Source of the DNA: Clostridium sp. CAG:413
GTDB lineage: Bacteria > Bacillota > Clostridia > Oscillospirales > Acutalibacteraceae
Assembly (NCBI GenBank): GCA_000431775.1
Contig: FR888204.1
Location: forward strand, 37,219 to 66,920
Direction of reading: 5' to 3'
DNA length: 29,702 bases
The notes beneath the pieces were generated by a model that saw nothing but the letters and a program-made list of their open reading frames with translations, did not search any database and was not told the DNA's origin. This document shows positions 1 through 6,928 of this stretch, piece by piece (position 1 is the first letter of the stretch; each line of letters opens with the position of its first letter). A program made the translations under genes and the position numbers.

Positions 1-126
1 GTATACGAGCCGTATCTTATGCAGATAGGCTTCCTCAGCCGCACCCCGAGGGGCAGGACGGTCACGCCCGCCGCTTACGCCCACCTCGGCTTGACCATGC
101 CTGGGCAGCAAAGGCTGGAGGTCTGA
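1..126 (+). CDS. ruvB: RuvB C-terminal fragment (Holliday junction branch-migration ATPase)
   Basis: This is the last 41 codons of a gene that begins before the window. RuvB is the hexameric ATPase motor that drives branch migration of Holliday junctions together with RuvA and RuvC in the cytoplasm. The visible peptide contains [18 protein letters not shown] followed by [10 protein letters not shown]. This is the highly conserved end of the winged-helix DNA-binding domain of RuvB, normally YEPYLIQxGFLxRTPRGR and then a TPxAYxHLG motif. The ATPase part is outside the window. The stop codon (124-126) lies 1 nt before the next start codon, so the two genes are almost certainly co-transcribed and probably translationally coupled. 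Identification rests on about 30 well-conserved residues. Confidence 0.9.
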   Translation, partial: VYEPYLMQIGFLSRTPRGRTVTPAAYAHLGLTMPGQQRLEV

Positions 127-127
127 T

Positions 128-994
128 ATGAGAGCATACAAAGATTGGAAGGATTACGAGCTTATCGACTGCTCGGACGGCGAGAGGCTTGAGCGCTGGG
201 GAGATATCGTCCTTGTGCGCCCCGACCCGCAAGTGATATGGAAAACTCCGAAGGAGCATCCGCTTTGGGCAACTCCGCACGCCGTCTATAACCGCTCAAG
301 CTCGGGCGGCGGCAGCTGGAGCGTGTATTCAAAGATGCCGCCCGTGTGGCAGATAGGCTTTGAGGATCTGAAATTCAATATAAAGACCATGGGGTTCAAA
401 CATACGGGTCTGTTCCCCGAGCAGGCGGTCAATTGGAATATGACCGCCGATATCATCAGGGCAGCCCGCAGACCCGTCAAGGTGCTCAACCTCTTCGCCT
501 ACACCGGCGGAGCGACCGTTGCGGCGCTTAAAGCGGGCGCAAGTGTCACCCATGTGGACGCCTCCAAGGGCATGACCCTTTGGGCTAAAGAGAATGCCGC
601 CGCGAGCGGGCTTGCCGACGCTCCCGTACGCTGGCTGGTAGACGACTGCATCAAATTCGTGCAGCGTGAAATACGCAGAGGCAATAAATACGATATCATC
701 ATCATGGATCCGCCCTCATACGGCAGAGGCCCGGGCGGCGAGGTCTGGAAGCTCGAGAACGAGGTCTACGGCTTCGTGGAGCTGTGCTCCGAGCTGCTTT
801 ACGAGGATTCGCTCATGGTGCTGATAAATTCATACACCACCGGTCTGTCACCGAGCGTGATGGAATATATCCTCGGCGAGACCGTGCAGCGCAAGCTCGG
901 CGGCAAGGTGACGAGCGATGAGATAGGCATACCCGTCTCCTCAAAGCCCGGCAGAGTGCTGCCCTGCGGCGCAAGCGCAGTGTGGACAAAATGA
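128..994 (+). CDS. Class I SAM-dependent methyltransferase (COG1092/RlmI-like, no PUA domain)
   Basis: This 288-aa protein is a Rossmann-fold methyltransferase. The SAM-binding motif I is NLFAYTGGAT (residues 121-130), with an acidic residue D144 after the next strand as expected for ribose binding. The catalytic-loop motif is DPPSYGRG (194-201), as in base N- or C5-methyltransferases acting on rRNA. Upstream, FKHTGLFPEQ (about 90-99) is also typical of the COG1092 family that includes the 23S rRNA m5C1962 enzyme RlmI. The N-terminal PUA domain of RlmI is absent, so the exact substrate is unknown; RNA is inferred from family membership. The ATG at 128 is supported by GGAGGT at 117-122, which lies inside the end of ruvB. 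Seventy bases with no clear promoter or terminator separate it from ecfA1. Confidence 0.85.
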   Translation: MRAYKDWKDYELIDCSDGERLERWGDIVLVRPDPQVIWKTPKEHPLWATPHAVYNRSSSGGGSWSVYSKMPPVWQIGFEDLKFNIKTMGFKHTGLFPEQAVNWNMTADIIRAARRPVKVLNLFAYTGGATVAALKAGASVTHVDASKGMTLWAKENAAASGLADAPVRWLVDDCIKFVQREIRRGNKYDIIIMDPPSYGRGPGGEVWKLENEVYGFVELCSELLYEDSLMVLINSYTTGLSPSVMEYILGETVQRKLGGKVTSDEIGIPVSSKPGRVLPCGASAVWTK

Positions 995-1064
995 TCCTTG
1001 ATGGGGAAAGAGCATTTAGTGCGTTAAACTCGGCAGAAAATTACCGTAACAAAAGGAAATCCGT

Positions 1065-1910
1065 ATGAGCGAGAAACTTATTGAACTTAAAAACGTCACC
1101 TTTACCTATGACGGCGACGATGAGGAGGAGAAGCGTCAAAGTGCTCTCACCGACATCGACCTCACGATAAATAAAGGCGAATTCGTGGCGGTGCTCGGGC
1201 ATAACGGCTCGGGCAAGAGCACCCTTGCGAAGCTGTGCAACGCCGTATATGAGCCGACCGAGGGCACCGTCACGGTCAAAGGCATAGTCTCCGGCAGCGA
1301 GGAGAACGACGATAAGATACGCCGCGTAGTCGGCATGGTCTTTCAGAACCCCGACAACCAGATAGTCGCAACGATAGTTGAGGACGACGTGGCGTTCGGC
1401 CCGGAGAATCTCGGCATCGAGCCGAAGGAGATAAGAAAAAGAGTTGACGACGCATTAAAGAGCGTCAATATGTATGAGCTGCGCCACAGGGAGCCGCATA
1501 AGCTCTCCGGCGGTCAGAAGCAGCGGGTCGCCATAGCGGGCGTGCTCGCCATGCAGACCGAGTGCATAGTGCTTGATGAGCCTACCGCCATGCTCGACCC
1601 GATGGGCAGAGCCGAGGTTATGAGCACCGTCCACCGCCTCAATAAGGAGCTCGGCATCACCGTCGTGCTCGTCACCCATTTCATGGAGGAGGCAGTCGGC
1701 GCAGACAGGATAGTAGTTATGGACAGCGGCAGGATCGTCATGGACGGCACACCCGCCGAGGTATTCTCTCAGGCGGATAAGGTGCGTGAATGCGGGCTTG
1801 ATATCCCGCAGCCGACGGAGCTTTGCCGCCTGTTAGGCTTAGGCAATGCGGTGCTCAGCGTGGACGAATGCGTTGAGCGCATAGCCGCAATGCTCGGAGG
1901 TAAGGTATGA
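1065..1910 (+). CDS. ecfA1: Energy-coupling factor transporter ATPase EcfA1
   Basis: This is a 281-aa ABC ATPase of the ECF (group II) vitamin and metal-ion importer family. It forms a heterodimer with EcfA2 on the cytoplasmic side of EcfT and powers interchangeable substrate-binding S components. Walker A is GHNGSGKST (45-53), the Q-loop is in VFQNPDNQIV, the ABC signature is LSGGQKQR (near 148), and Walker B is CIVLDEPTAMLDP (near 168), followed by a switch histidine in VTHFMEEA. The DNQ segment after the Q-loop is typical of EcfA1. A purine-rich AAAAGGAAA ribosome site precedes the ATG. The last 4 nt (ATGA) overlap the start of ecfA2, a classical coupling arrangement that matches equimolar assembly. 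No S component is encoded nearby, as is usual for group II systems. Confidence 0.96.
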   Translation: MSEKLIELKNVTFTYDGDDEEEKRQSALTDIDLTINKGEFVAVLGHNGSGKSTLAKLCNAVYEPTEGTVTVKGIVSGSEENDDKIRRVVGMVFQNPDNQIVATIVEDDVAFGPENLGIEPKEIRKRVDDALKSVNMYELRHREPHKLSGGQKQRVAIAGVLAMQTECIVLDEPTAMLDPMGRAEVMSTVHRLNKELGITVVLVTHFMEEAVGADRIVVMDSGRIVMDGTPAEVFSQADKVRECGLDIPQPTELCRLLGLGNAVLSVDECVERIAAMLGGKV

Positions 1911-2773
1911 CCCACGCAATTGAGACAATAGGGCTGACGCACTATTATTCAAAGGGCACCGTGCAGCAGGTCGCCGCGATCAATGACGTCAACCTGACTA
2001 TAGAGAAGGGCGAGCTTGTGGGTGTTATCGGCCACACAGGCTCAGGCAAAAGCACCCTGATATCCCATTTCAACGGCCTTTTGAAGCCCGACGCGGGCAA
2101 GGTACTCGTTGACGGCACAGATATCTGGAAAGATAAGGAGACTCTGCGAAACACACGCTTCAAGGTCGGCCTTTGCTTCCAATACCCGGAGTATCAGCTC
2201 TTTGAGGAGACAGTTTTCAAGGATATAGCTTTCGGCCCTAAAAATATGAAGCTCAGCGAGGCCGAGGTCAAGGAGAGAGTGCTTAGAGCCGCCGAATTCG
2301 TCGGCGTGAAGCCCGAGCATCTTGACAAATCCCCGTTTGACCTTTCAGGCGGAGAAAAAAGGCGCGTAGCCATAGCGGGCGTTATGTCCATGGAGCCGGA
2401 GGTGCTGATATTTGACGAGCCTGCGGCGGGTCTTGATCCTCAGGGCAGGCGTGAGCTTATAAAGCTCATCAAGGATTACCGTGAGCAGACCGGCAGCACC
2501 GTCGTGATAGTCTCCCACAGCATGGAGGATATAGCGAGCCTTGCCGACAAGGTGATTGTTATGAATAATTCAAGGATAGAGATGCAGGGCACAGTTGACG
2601 AGGTGTATTCACGGGGCGAGGAGCTGCGCCGCATAGGGCTGAATATCCCCGAGATAACCGAGATATTCCTGCGCCTGCGCGCGAGGGGCTTTGACGTGTC
2701 CGCAAATGTCTATACTGTTGAGCAGGGAGCGGCGATACTCAAGGCTCTCGCTTCGGGGAGGCGCGGCAAATGA
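1907..2773 (+). CDS. ecfA2: Energy-coupling factor transporter ATPase EcfA2
   Basis: This is the second ATPase (288 aa) of the ECF module. Walker A is GHTGSGKST (42-50). The Q-loop region reads CFQYPEYQLFEETVFKDI, which is characteristic of EcfA2 rather than EcfA1. The signature is LSGGEKRR, Walker B is LIFDEPAAGLDPQGR, and the switch histidine is in VSHSMEDIA. It overlaps ecfA1 by 4 nt upstream and ecfT by 4 nt downstream. Three genes with ATGA overlaps strongly imply one mRNA and coupled translation of the EcfA1-A2-T complex. Length and motif set are normal for the family and all catalytic residues look intact. Confidence 0.96.
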   Translation: MTHAIETIGLTHYYSKGTVQQVAAINDVNLTIEKGELVGVIGHTGSGKSTLISHFNGLLKPDAGKVLVDGTDIWKDKETLRNTRFKVGLCFQYPEYQLFEETVFKDIAFGPKNMKLSEAEVKERVLRAAEFVGVKPEHLDKSPFDLSGGEKRRVAIAGVMSMEPEVLIFDEPAAGLDPQGRRELIKLIKDYREQTGSTVVIVSHSMEDIASLADKVIVMNNSRIEMQGTVDEVYSRGEELRRIGLNIPEITEIFLRLRARGFDVSANVYTVEQGAAILKALASGRRGK

Positions 2774-3585
2774 TTAAAGATATGACCATAGGCCAGTATT
2801 ACCCCGGCGAGTCCGTGCTCCACAGGCTCGACCCGAGGATGAAGCTCGTGCTGACCTTTGCGATGATAGTTGTTATCTTCCTTTGCAAGAGCTTCCTTTC
2901 GCTTGCGCTGATAGCGCTCTTCACTATTGCGGCGGCGATAGCCTCAAAGGTGCCCGCCAAGATGATATTAAAGAGTCTCAAGCCCATTGTGATAATCCTG
3001 ATATTCACAGCGGCGCTCAATATACTCTATACCCAGGGCGGCAGGACTTATTTTGAGTGGTGGAAGATATCCGTCACCGAGAAAGGCGTCAATACCGCCA
3101 TATTCACCATGGTCAGGATAATCGTGCTCGTGGTCATCAGCTCGCTGCTGACCTATACCACGACCCCCACCATGCTGACCGATGCCCTTGAGCGGGTGCT
3201 CTCGCCCCTCAAGATATTCAAGATAAAGGTGCATACACTCGCCATGATGATGACCCTTGCTCTGCGCTTTATCCCGACCCTCATCGAGGAGATAGACAGG
3301 ATAATGAACGCCCAAAAGGCAAGGGGCGCCGACCTTGAGACGGGCGGCGTATTCCAGCGGGCGAAGGCGCTCGTGCCCATATTTGTGCCCCTGATGGTCT
3401 CGTCATTCCGCCGCGCCTATGAATTGGCGTTTGCAATGACCTGCCGCTGCTACACCGGCGGCGAGGGCAGGACGAGGATGAAGCAGATGAAGCTCGGCCT
3501 CCGTGACATTGCGGCAGCGGTCATATGCGTTGCCGTGACGGCGGGCATCATAGTGCTCAATCACTTCTTTGACGCAGTTATTTGA
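2770..3585 (+). CDS. ecfT: Energy-coupling factor transporter transmembrane subunit EcfT
   Basis: This 271-aa integral membrane protein is the scaffold that transmits ATPase movement to vitamin-binding S components. The N-terminal GQYYPGESVLHRLDPRMKL is the standard EcfT opening. Hydrophobic helices follow at about residues 28-60, 68-85 and 105-130, and another lies at the C-terminus (246-265). The coupling helices carry the signature QKARGADLETGG (near 182-193) and the second motif AMTCRCYTGGEGRT (near 222-235), in which the usual ARG is replaced by CRC. A related ARCY variant is common in Gram-positive EcfT proteins. Nine bases separate it from truA, an arrangement conserved across Firmicutes. 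Confidence 0.95.
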   Translation: MIKDMTIGQYYPGESVLHRLDPRMKLVLTFAMIVVIFLCKSFLSLALIALFTIAAAIASKVPAKMILKSLKPIVIILIFTAALNILYTQGGRTYFEWWKISVTEKGVNTAIFTMVRIIVLVVISSLLTYTTTPTMLTDALERVLSPLKIFKIKVHTLAMMMTLALRFIPTLIEEIDRIMNAQKARGADLETGGVFQRAKALVPIFVPLMVSSFRRAYELAFAMTCRCYTGGEGRTRMKQMKLGLRDIAAAVICVAVTAGIIVLNHFFDAVI

Positions 3586-3594
3586 GGAATTTAT

Positions 3595-4329
3595 ATGAGA
3601 AATCTTCTTTTGACCCTGTCGTTTGACGGGTCGGCATACCACGGCTGGCAGGTGCAGGAGAATGCCTGCACCGTTCAGCAGACCCTTCAGGACGCCTTTG
3701 AACGCATCTGCTCGACGAGGGATAACGTCGTCGGCTGCTCGAGGACGGATTCGGGGGTCCATGCGAATATGTATTGCTGCAATATCAGGACGGAGAATCC
3801 GATAGACTGCGGCAAGCTCGTCACGGCTATGAACGCCGTTTTGCCGCGGGATATCGCCGTCACGGGCTGCCGTGAGGTGCCGTTTGAATTCCACGCGAGG
3901 TATGATTGCAGGTCAAAAGAGTATATCTATAAAATATGGAACTCCCCGAACAAAAATCCGTTCTTATATAATTATTCATTACATTATAAATACCCGCTTG
4001 ACGCCGAGATGCTCGACGCTCAGGCGAGGGACTATATCGGCAGCCACGATTTCTCGTCATTCTGCGCCGCCGGCAGCAGCGTGAGCACCACCGTAAGGTG
4101 CGTTAAGAATGCGAGAATCGAGCGAAGCGGCGACATGGTCGTTCTCACCGTGGAGGCGGACGGCTTCCTCTATAACATGGTGCGTATAATGGTCGGCACG
4201 CTTATTGATATCTCGAGCGGCAAGCTCGAGCGCGGCTCGATAGGCGATATCATCGCCGCAAAGGACCGCGGCAGGGCGGGCTTCACCGCACCGCCGCACG
4301 GCCTGTATCTGAACAGAGTAGAATATTGA
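3595..4329 (+). CDS. truA: tRNA pseudouridine(38-40) synthase TruA
   Basis: This 244-aa enzyme isomerises uridine to pseudouridine at positions 38, 39 and 40 of the tRNA anticodon arm. The catalytic loop is CSRTDSGVHA (48-57), with D52 as the catalytic aspartate; the family form is GRTDxGVHA. The N-terminal LSFDGSAYHGWQVQ and the later MVRIMVGTLIDISSGKL are also diagnostic. The length matches the family (about 245 aa). GAGGAAT 6 nt ahead supports the ATG. The stop codon overlaps the TTG start proposed for the next gene. Codons around 3905-4000 are locally more AT-rich, but the protein sequence there (SKEYIYKIWNSPNKNPF) is family-typical, so this does not indicate an insertion. Confidence 0.96.
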   Translation: MRNLLLTLSFDGSAYHGWQVQENACTVQQTLQDAFERICSTRDNVVGCSRTDSGVHANMYCCNIRTENPIDCGKLVTAMNAVLPRDIAVTGCREVPFEFHARYDCRSKEYIYKIWNSPNKNPFLYNYSLHYKYPLDAEMLDAQARDYIGSHDFSSFCAAGSSVSTTVRCVKNARIERSGDMVVLTVEADGFLYNMVRIMVGTLIDISSGKLERGSIGDIIAAKDRGRAGFTAPPHGLYLNRVEY

Positions 4330-5516
4330 CCGAATGGGGGCGATACGGCTTGGCAGATAAAAAAATAATCAAATTCAGCAGGAAGAGAAATAAAAAACTC
4401 GCCAAAAAGATATATCGCATAGTGCGAATACCGCTTGCCGTGCTTGCGGTCGTCTTTGCCGTGTTCCTCAGCGCAAGGATGCTCGGCGAGGTGGCGGTGT
4501 CCAACATCAGCGACGCTTTCAGGCAGATACCCTACATATTCTCCCACGGCTCGGGCTACCCGTGCAGCGTGGACGCTGCGGGCAATATCAGAGCGGAGCT
4601 TATCGGGGATTCCCCCGCCGTGCTCGGCTCCGGCTCGCTCACCGTATATTCTTCATCGGCAAGGAAAATGAATGAAACGCAGCTCAGCTCCGCCGACTCC
4701 AAAATCGTATCAAAGAACGGCAGAGCGCTGCTTTACAGCAATACATCGAATACATTAAATCTCAGCGGTAAGACAGAGAGCCTCGGCAGCCTGACGGTCG
4801 ATTCGCCAGTCACCGTCGCCGCTCTCGCCTCAAACGGCAGCGTCGCCGCCGCCTTCTCCTCGGAGCAGGCGCAGAGCGTGCTTGCCGTCTACAACAAGCG
4901 GAGTAAGGAGATATTCCGCTGGAATTGCTCAAAAGAATACATCTCGGCCGTTGACCTCTCTCGCAGCGGAAGGACGGTCGCCGTCTCCGCAGTGGGGGCG
5001 GAAAATGCTCAGATATATTCACGCTTTTTGATTTTTGACGTCAAGAAGTCAGAGCCGAGGGTCGATATCAAGGTCGACGGAGCGATGATACTTCGCCTCG
5101 TCTGCGGCTCCTCCGGCAAGGTCATCGCCGTTTGCGACAATCGCACGCTCGTCTATGACAAGAGCGGCGGGCAGCTCCTTGAGCTTGCCTACGGCGACGG
5201 CAATCTCGTATCCGCCGTCAGCGACGATAAGGGCAACACCCTTGTTTGCTATAAGGACAGCGGCGGCTCAAAGATCAATGCGGCGAGGATATCGGCTGCG
5301 GGTAAATTGACCTGCACCGTTACCGCCGAGGCTCAGCCGGACTGCGTCGCCGTCAGGGCGGGCAGATTCGTGCTCGTGAGCGGCAAAACGGCGGTCGAAT
5401 ACGGCTCAGCCGGTCAGGAAAGGAGGAGATTTGAGACAGCGGAGAATGCTTCGCTTGTCATGCTTGCGTCAAGCTGCGTTTATACGCTTGAGAATTCGCA
5501 GCTGTGCAAATATTGA
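4326..5516 (+). CDS. Single-TM hypothetical protein with predicted extracytoplasmic beta-propeller-like domain (possibly DUF5711)
   Basis: This 396-aa protein has a very basic cytoplasmic start (KKIIKFSRKRNKKLAKKIYR), one hydrophobic helix at about 31-52 and a long polar remainder rich in short beta-strand and turn patterns. Repeated GS/DG turns and segments such as SEPRVDIKVDG and NRTLVYDKSGGQLLELAYGDG suggest a WD/propeller-like repeat fold outside the membrane. I recall a family of this shape (DUF5711) in Clostridia, but I cannot confirm membership. No catalytic motif is evident. The start is uncertain. TTG at 4326 overlaps the truA stop but lacks a good ribosome site. A second in-frame TTG at 4350 has a G-run (4336-4340) 9 nt upstream. 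Function is unknown; the context is a housekeeping operon. Confidence 0.75.
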   Translation: MTEWGRYGLADKKIIKFSRKRNKKLAKKIYRIVRIPLAVLAVVFAVFLSARMLGEVAVSNISDAFRQIPYIFSHGSGYPCSVDAAGNIRAELIGDSPAVLGSGSLTVYSSSARKMNETQLSSADSKIVSKNGRALLYSNTSNTLNLSGKTESLGSLTVDSPVTVAALASNGSVAAAFSSEQAQSVLAVYNKRSKEIFRWNCSKEYISAVDLSRSGRTVAVSAVGAENAQIYSRFLIFDVKKSEPRVDIKVDGAMILRLVCGSSGKVIAVCDNRTLVYDKSGGQLLELAYGDGNLVSAVSDDKGNTLVCYKDSGGSKINAARISAAGKLTCTVTAEAQPDCVAVRAGRFVLVSGKTAVEYGSAGQERRRFETAENASLVMLASSCVYTLENSQLCKY

Positions 5517-5541
5517 CACGGGCGAAATTTTGTTTTATCAT
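5513..5541 (+). promoter_or_regulatory. Sigma-A-type promoter upstream of cvpA
   Basis: TTGACA (5513-5518) is followed by a 17-nt spacer and TATCAT (5536-5541). The -35 is a perfect match and the -10 matches the vegetative sigma consensus at five of six positions. The -35 overlaps the TGA stop of the preceding gene. The predicted transcription start is near 5548, about 28 nt before the cvpA ATG. This would allow cvpA-pgsA-clpE to be expressed independently of the ecf-truA transcript. Confidence 0.65.
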
Positions 5542-5542
5542 A

Positions 5543-5565
5543 GGGTCAGCCGACTGGCGTGACCC
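5543..5565 (+). promoter_or_regulatory. Inverted repeat between promoter and ribosome site (candidate operator or 5' hairpin)
   Basis: GGGTCAGCC (5543-5551) and GGCGTGACCC (5556-5565) are complementary apart from one bulged G, with a 4-nt loop. The repeat sits directly after the -10 element and directly before the GGGAGGA ribosome site (5566-5572). The predicted start of transcription falls inside its left arm. It could be a protein-binding site on DNA, or a hairpin that forms only in read-through RNA from upstream. Confidence 0.5.
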
Positions 5566-5575
5566 GGGAGGACAT

Positions 5576-6268
5576 ATGGATTATTTAGCTTTGGTTTTTG
5601 ATGCGGTGCTCGTGCTGGTCTTTGTCTCCGCCGTGCTTGAGGGCAGGCGCAGGGGCTTCGCTGTGACGGCGCTCTCGTTCATCGCATCCGTAATAAGCAT
5701 AATAGCGGCAAAGGAATATTCGGAGCCGCTTGCACAGTGGGCAAACAACTCTTTTGTCCACGAAAGCATAGTCAACAAGCTCACCGATATAATCAGCTCA
5801 AATCTCGGCAGCGGCACGGAGACCGTCATAGGCGCTCTGCCGTCCTACATAGTCAACGCCGCACGGGAGATGGGCGTTTCGGTCGAAAGCCTCATCGGTC
5901 AGCTCGCTTCGGACGCGTCCGTTGCAAAGGTCGCCGAGGAGATAACCGCTGCGGCGGAGAAATCGGTGATACTGCCGCTGCTGAATGTGGTCGCGTTCCT
6001 CGTTATCTTTGCCGTCGGCAAGGCGCTGCTCGGCATAGGCGCGAGAGTCATAGGCCTTGCGGCAAAGCTGCCCGTTATCAGGCATATCGACAAAGCGATA
6101 GGCGCGGTCGGCGGCGCTCTTAAGGGCTTGATAGCCGTCGTCATAGTCAGTGTGGTGCTCTACACCGTCGCGGGCGTTGCGGGCGACACCGAATTCGGCA
6201 AAGCGGTCAACGATACATTTATGGTGCAGCGCATTGCTCAGACAGTTTTATTAATACTTTTTAAATGA
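5576..6268 (+). CDS. CvpA-family membrane protein
   Basis: This is a 230-aa membrane protein. The N-terminal helix pair MDYLALVFDAVLVLVFVSAV / EGRRRGFAVTALSFIASV matches the start of CvpA (colicin V production) family proteins, including the charged GxxRGF turn between helices 1 and 2. Two more hydrophobic segments lie in the C-terminal half: LLNVVAFLVIFAVGKALLG, and a glycine-rich helix within IGAVGGALKGLIAVVIVSVVLYTV. The polar central region is longer than in the E. coli protein, as is usual in Clostridia. The biochemical role of the family is poorly defined; envelope or cell-division roles have been proposed for some members. ATG 5576 is chosen over an upstream in-frame GTG (5504) because GGGAGGA at 5566-5572 is ideally placed and the upstream codons overlap the previous gene. 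Confidence 0.8.
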   Translation: MDYLALVFDAVLVLVFVSAVLEGRRRGFAVTALSFIASVISIIAAKEYSEPLAQWANNSFVHESIVNKLTDIISSNLGSGTETVIGALPSYIVNAAREMGVSVESLIGQLASDASVAKVAEEITAAAEKSVILPLLNVVAFLVIFAVGKALLGIGARVIGLAAKLPVIRHIDKAIGAVGGALKGLIAVVIVSVVLYTVAGVAGDTEFGKAVNDTFMVQRIAQTVLLILFK

Positions 6269-6286
6269 TAATCAGGAGGTCATTTT

Positions 6287-6910
6287 ATGAAAAAGATACT
6301 TAAAGAATACTTCACCGGCTGCCTCACGGTGCCGAATTTGCTCTCATTTCTCCGCATAGTCATGGTGCCGATATTCGCCGTGCTCTTTCATCAGGGCAGA
6401 TACGGTTGGGCGGTTTTTGTGCTTGCCCTCTCGGGTCTCAGCGACTTCTTTGACGGCAAGATAGCCCGCCGCTTCAATCAGATAAGCAACCTCGGCAAGA
6501 TGCTTGACCCCGTTGCCGACAAGCTCACTCAGATAACGATAGCCATTATGTTTTACCTGACCTTCAGAGGCAGCTCGGATGCGACCGTCAAGGCGTTCAG
6601 CTGGGTGTTCCTTGTATTCCTCATCAAGGAGGCGGTCATGGTAGTCGGCGGAGCGGCGATGATAGCCCTCGGCCTTAAGCCCGGCGCGGCGGAGATGCCC
6701 GGCAAGGTTGCCACCTTTGTGTTCTATCTCGTTATGATAACGATAATCGCGTTCGGCCCCGATATCGGCATACTCGGCAGCGTATTTACCCTCCCCTCGG
6801 CGGTAATGATAGCATTGGTGTGCGTGAGCGTGCTGCTGACGATAGTTGCCTTTGTGAGCTATATGCCCGACGTTTGTCGACAGCTTAAAGAGAAAAAAGC
6901 AAAAAAATAA
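6287..6910 (+). CDS. pgsA: CDP-diacylglycerol--glycerol-3-phosphate 3-phosphatidyltransferase
   Basis: This 207-aa multi-pass enzyme makes phosphatidylglycerol-phosphate, the committed step to phosphatidylglycerol and cardiolipin, at the cytoplasmic membrane. The complete CDP-alcohol phosphotransferase motif is visible: D53, D56-G57, A60-R61, G70, D74 and D78 with standard spacing. The N-terminal NLLSFLRIVMVPIF is the typical PgsA opening helix, and several hydrophobic helices follow. The ATG is preceded by a near-perfect AGGAGGT ribosome site. It lies 18 nt after cvpA and 18 nt before clpE, consistent with one operon. Related CDP-alcohol transferases share the motif, but the overall sequence favours PgsA. 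Confidence 0.92.
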   Translation: MKKILKEYFTGCLTVPNLLSFLRIVMVPIFAVLFHQGRYGWAVFVLALSGLSDFFDGKIARRFNQISNLGKMLDPVADKLTQITIAIMFYLTFRGSSDATVKAFSWVFLVFLIKEAVMVVGGAAMIALGLKPGAAEMPGKVATFVFYLVMITIIAFGPDIGILGSVFTLPSAVMIALVCVSVLLTIVAFVSYMPDVCRQLKEKKAKK

Positions 6911-6928
6911 TTATAAAAGGGAAAAAAT

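Noticed and set aside
5504..5575. Upstream GTG extension of cvpA adding 24 residues
   Set aside because: The extension lacks a ribosome site, overlaps the previous gene and contains the promoter and inverted repeat. ATG 5576 has an excellent ribosome site and begins the family-typical helix.
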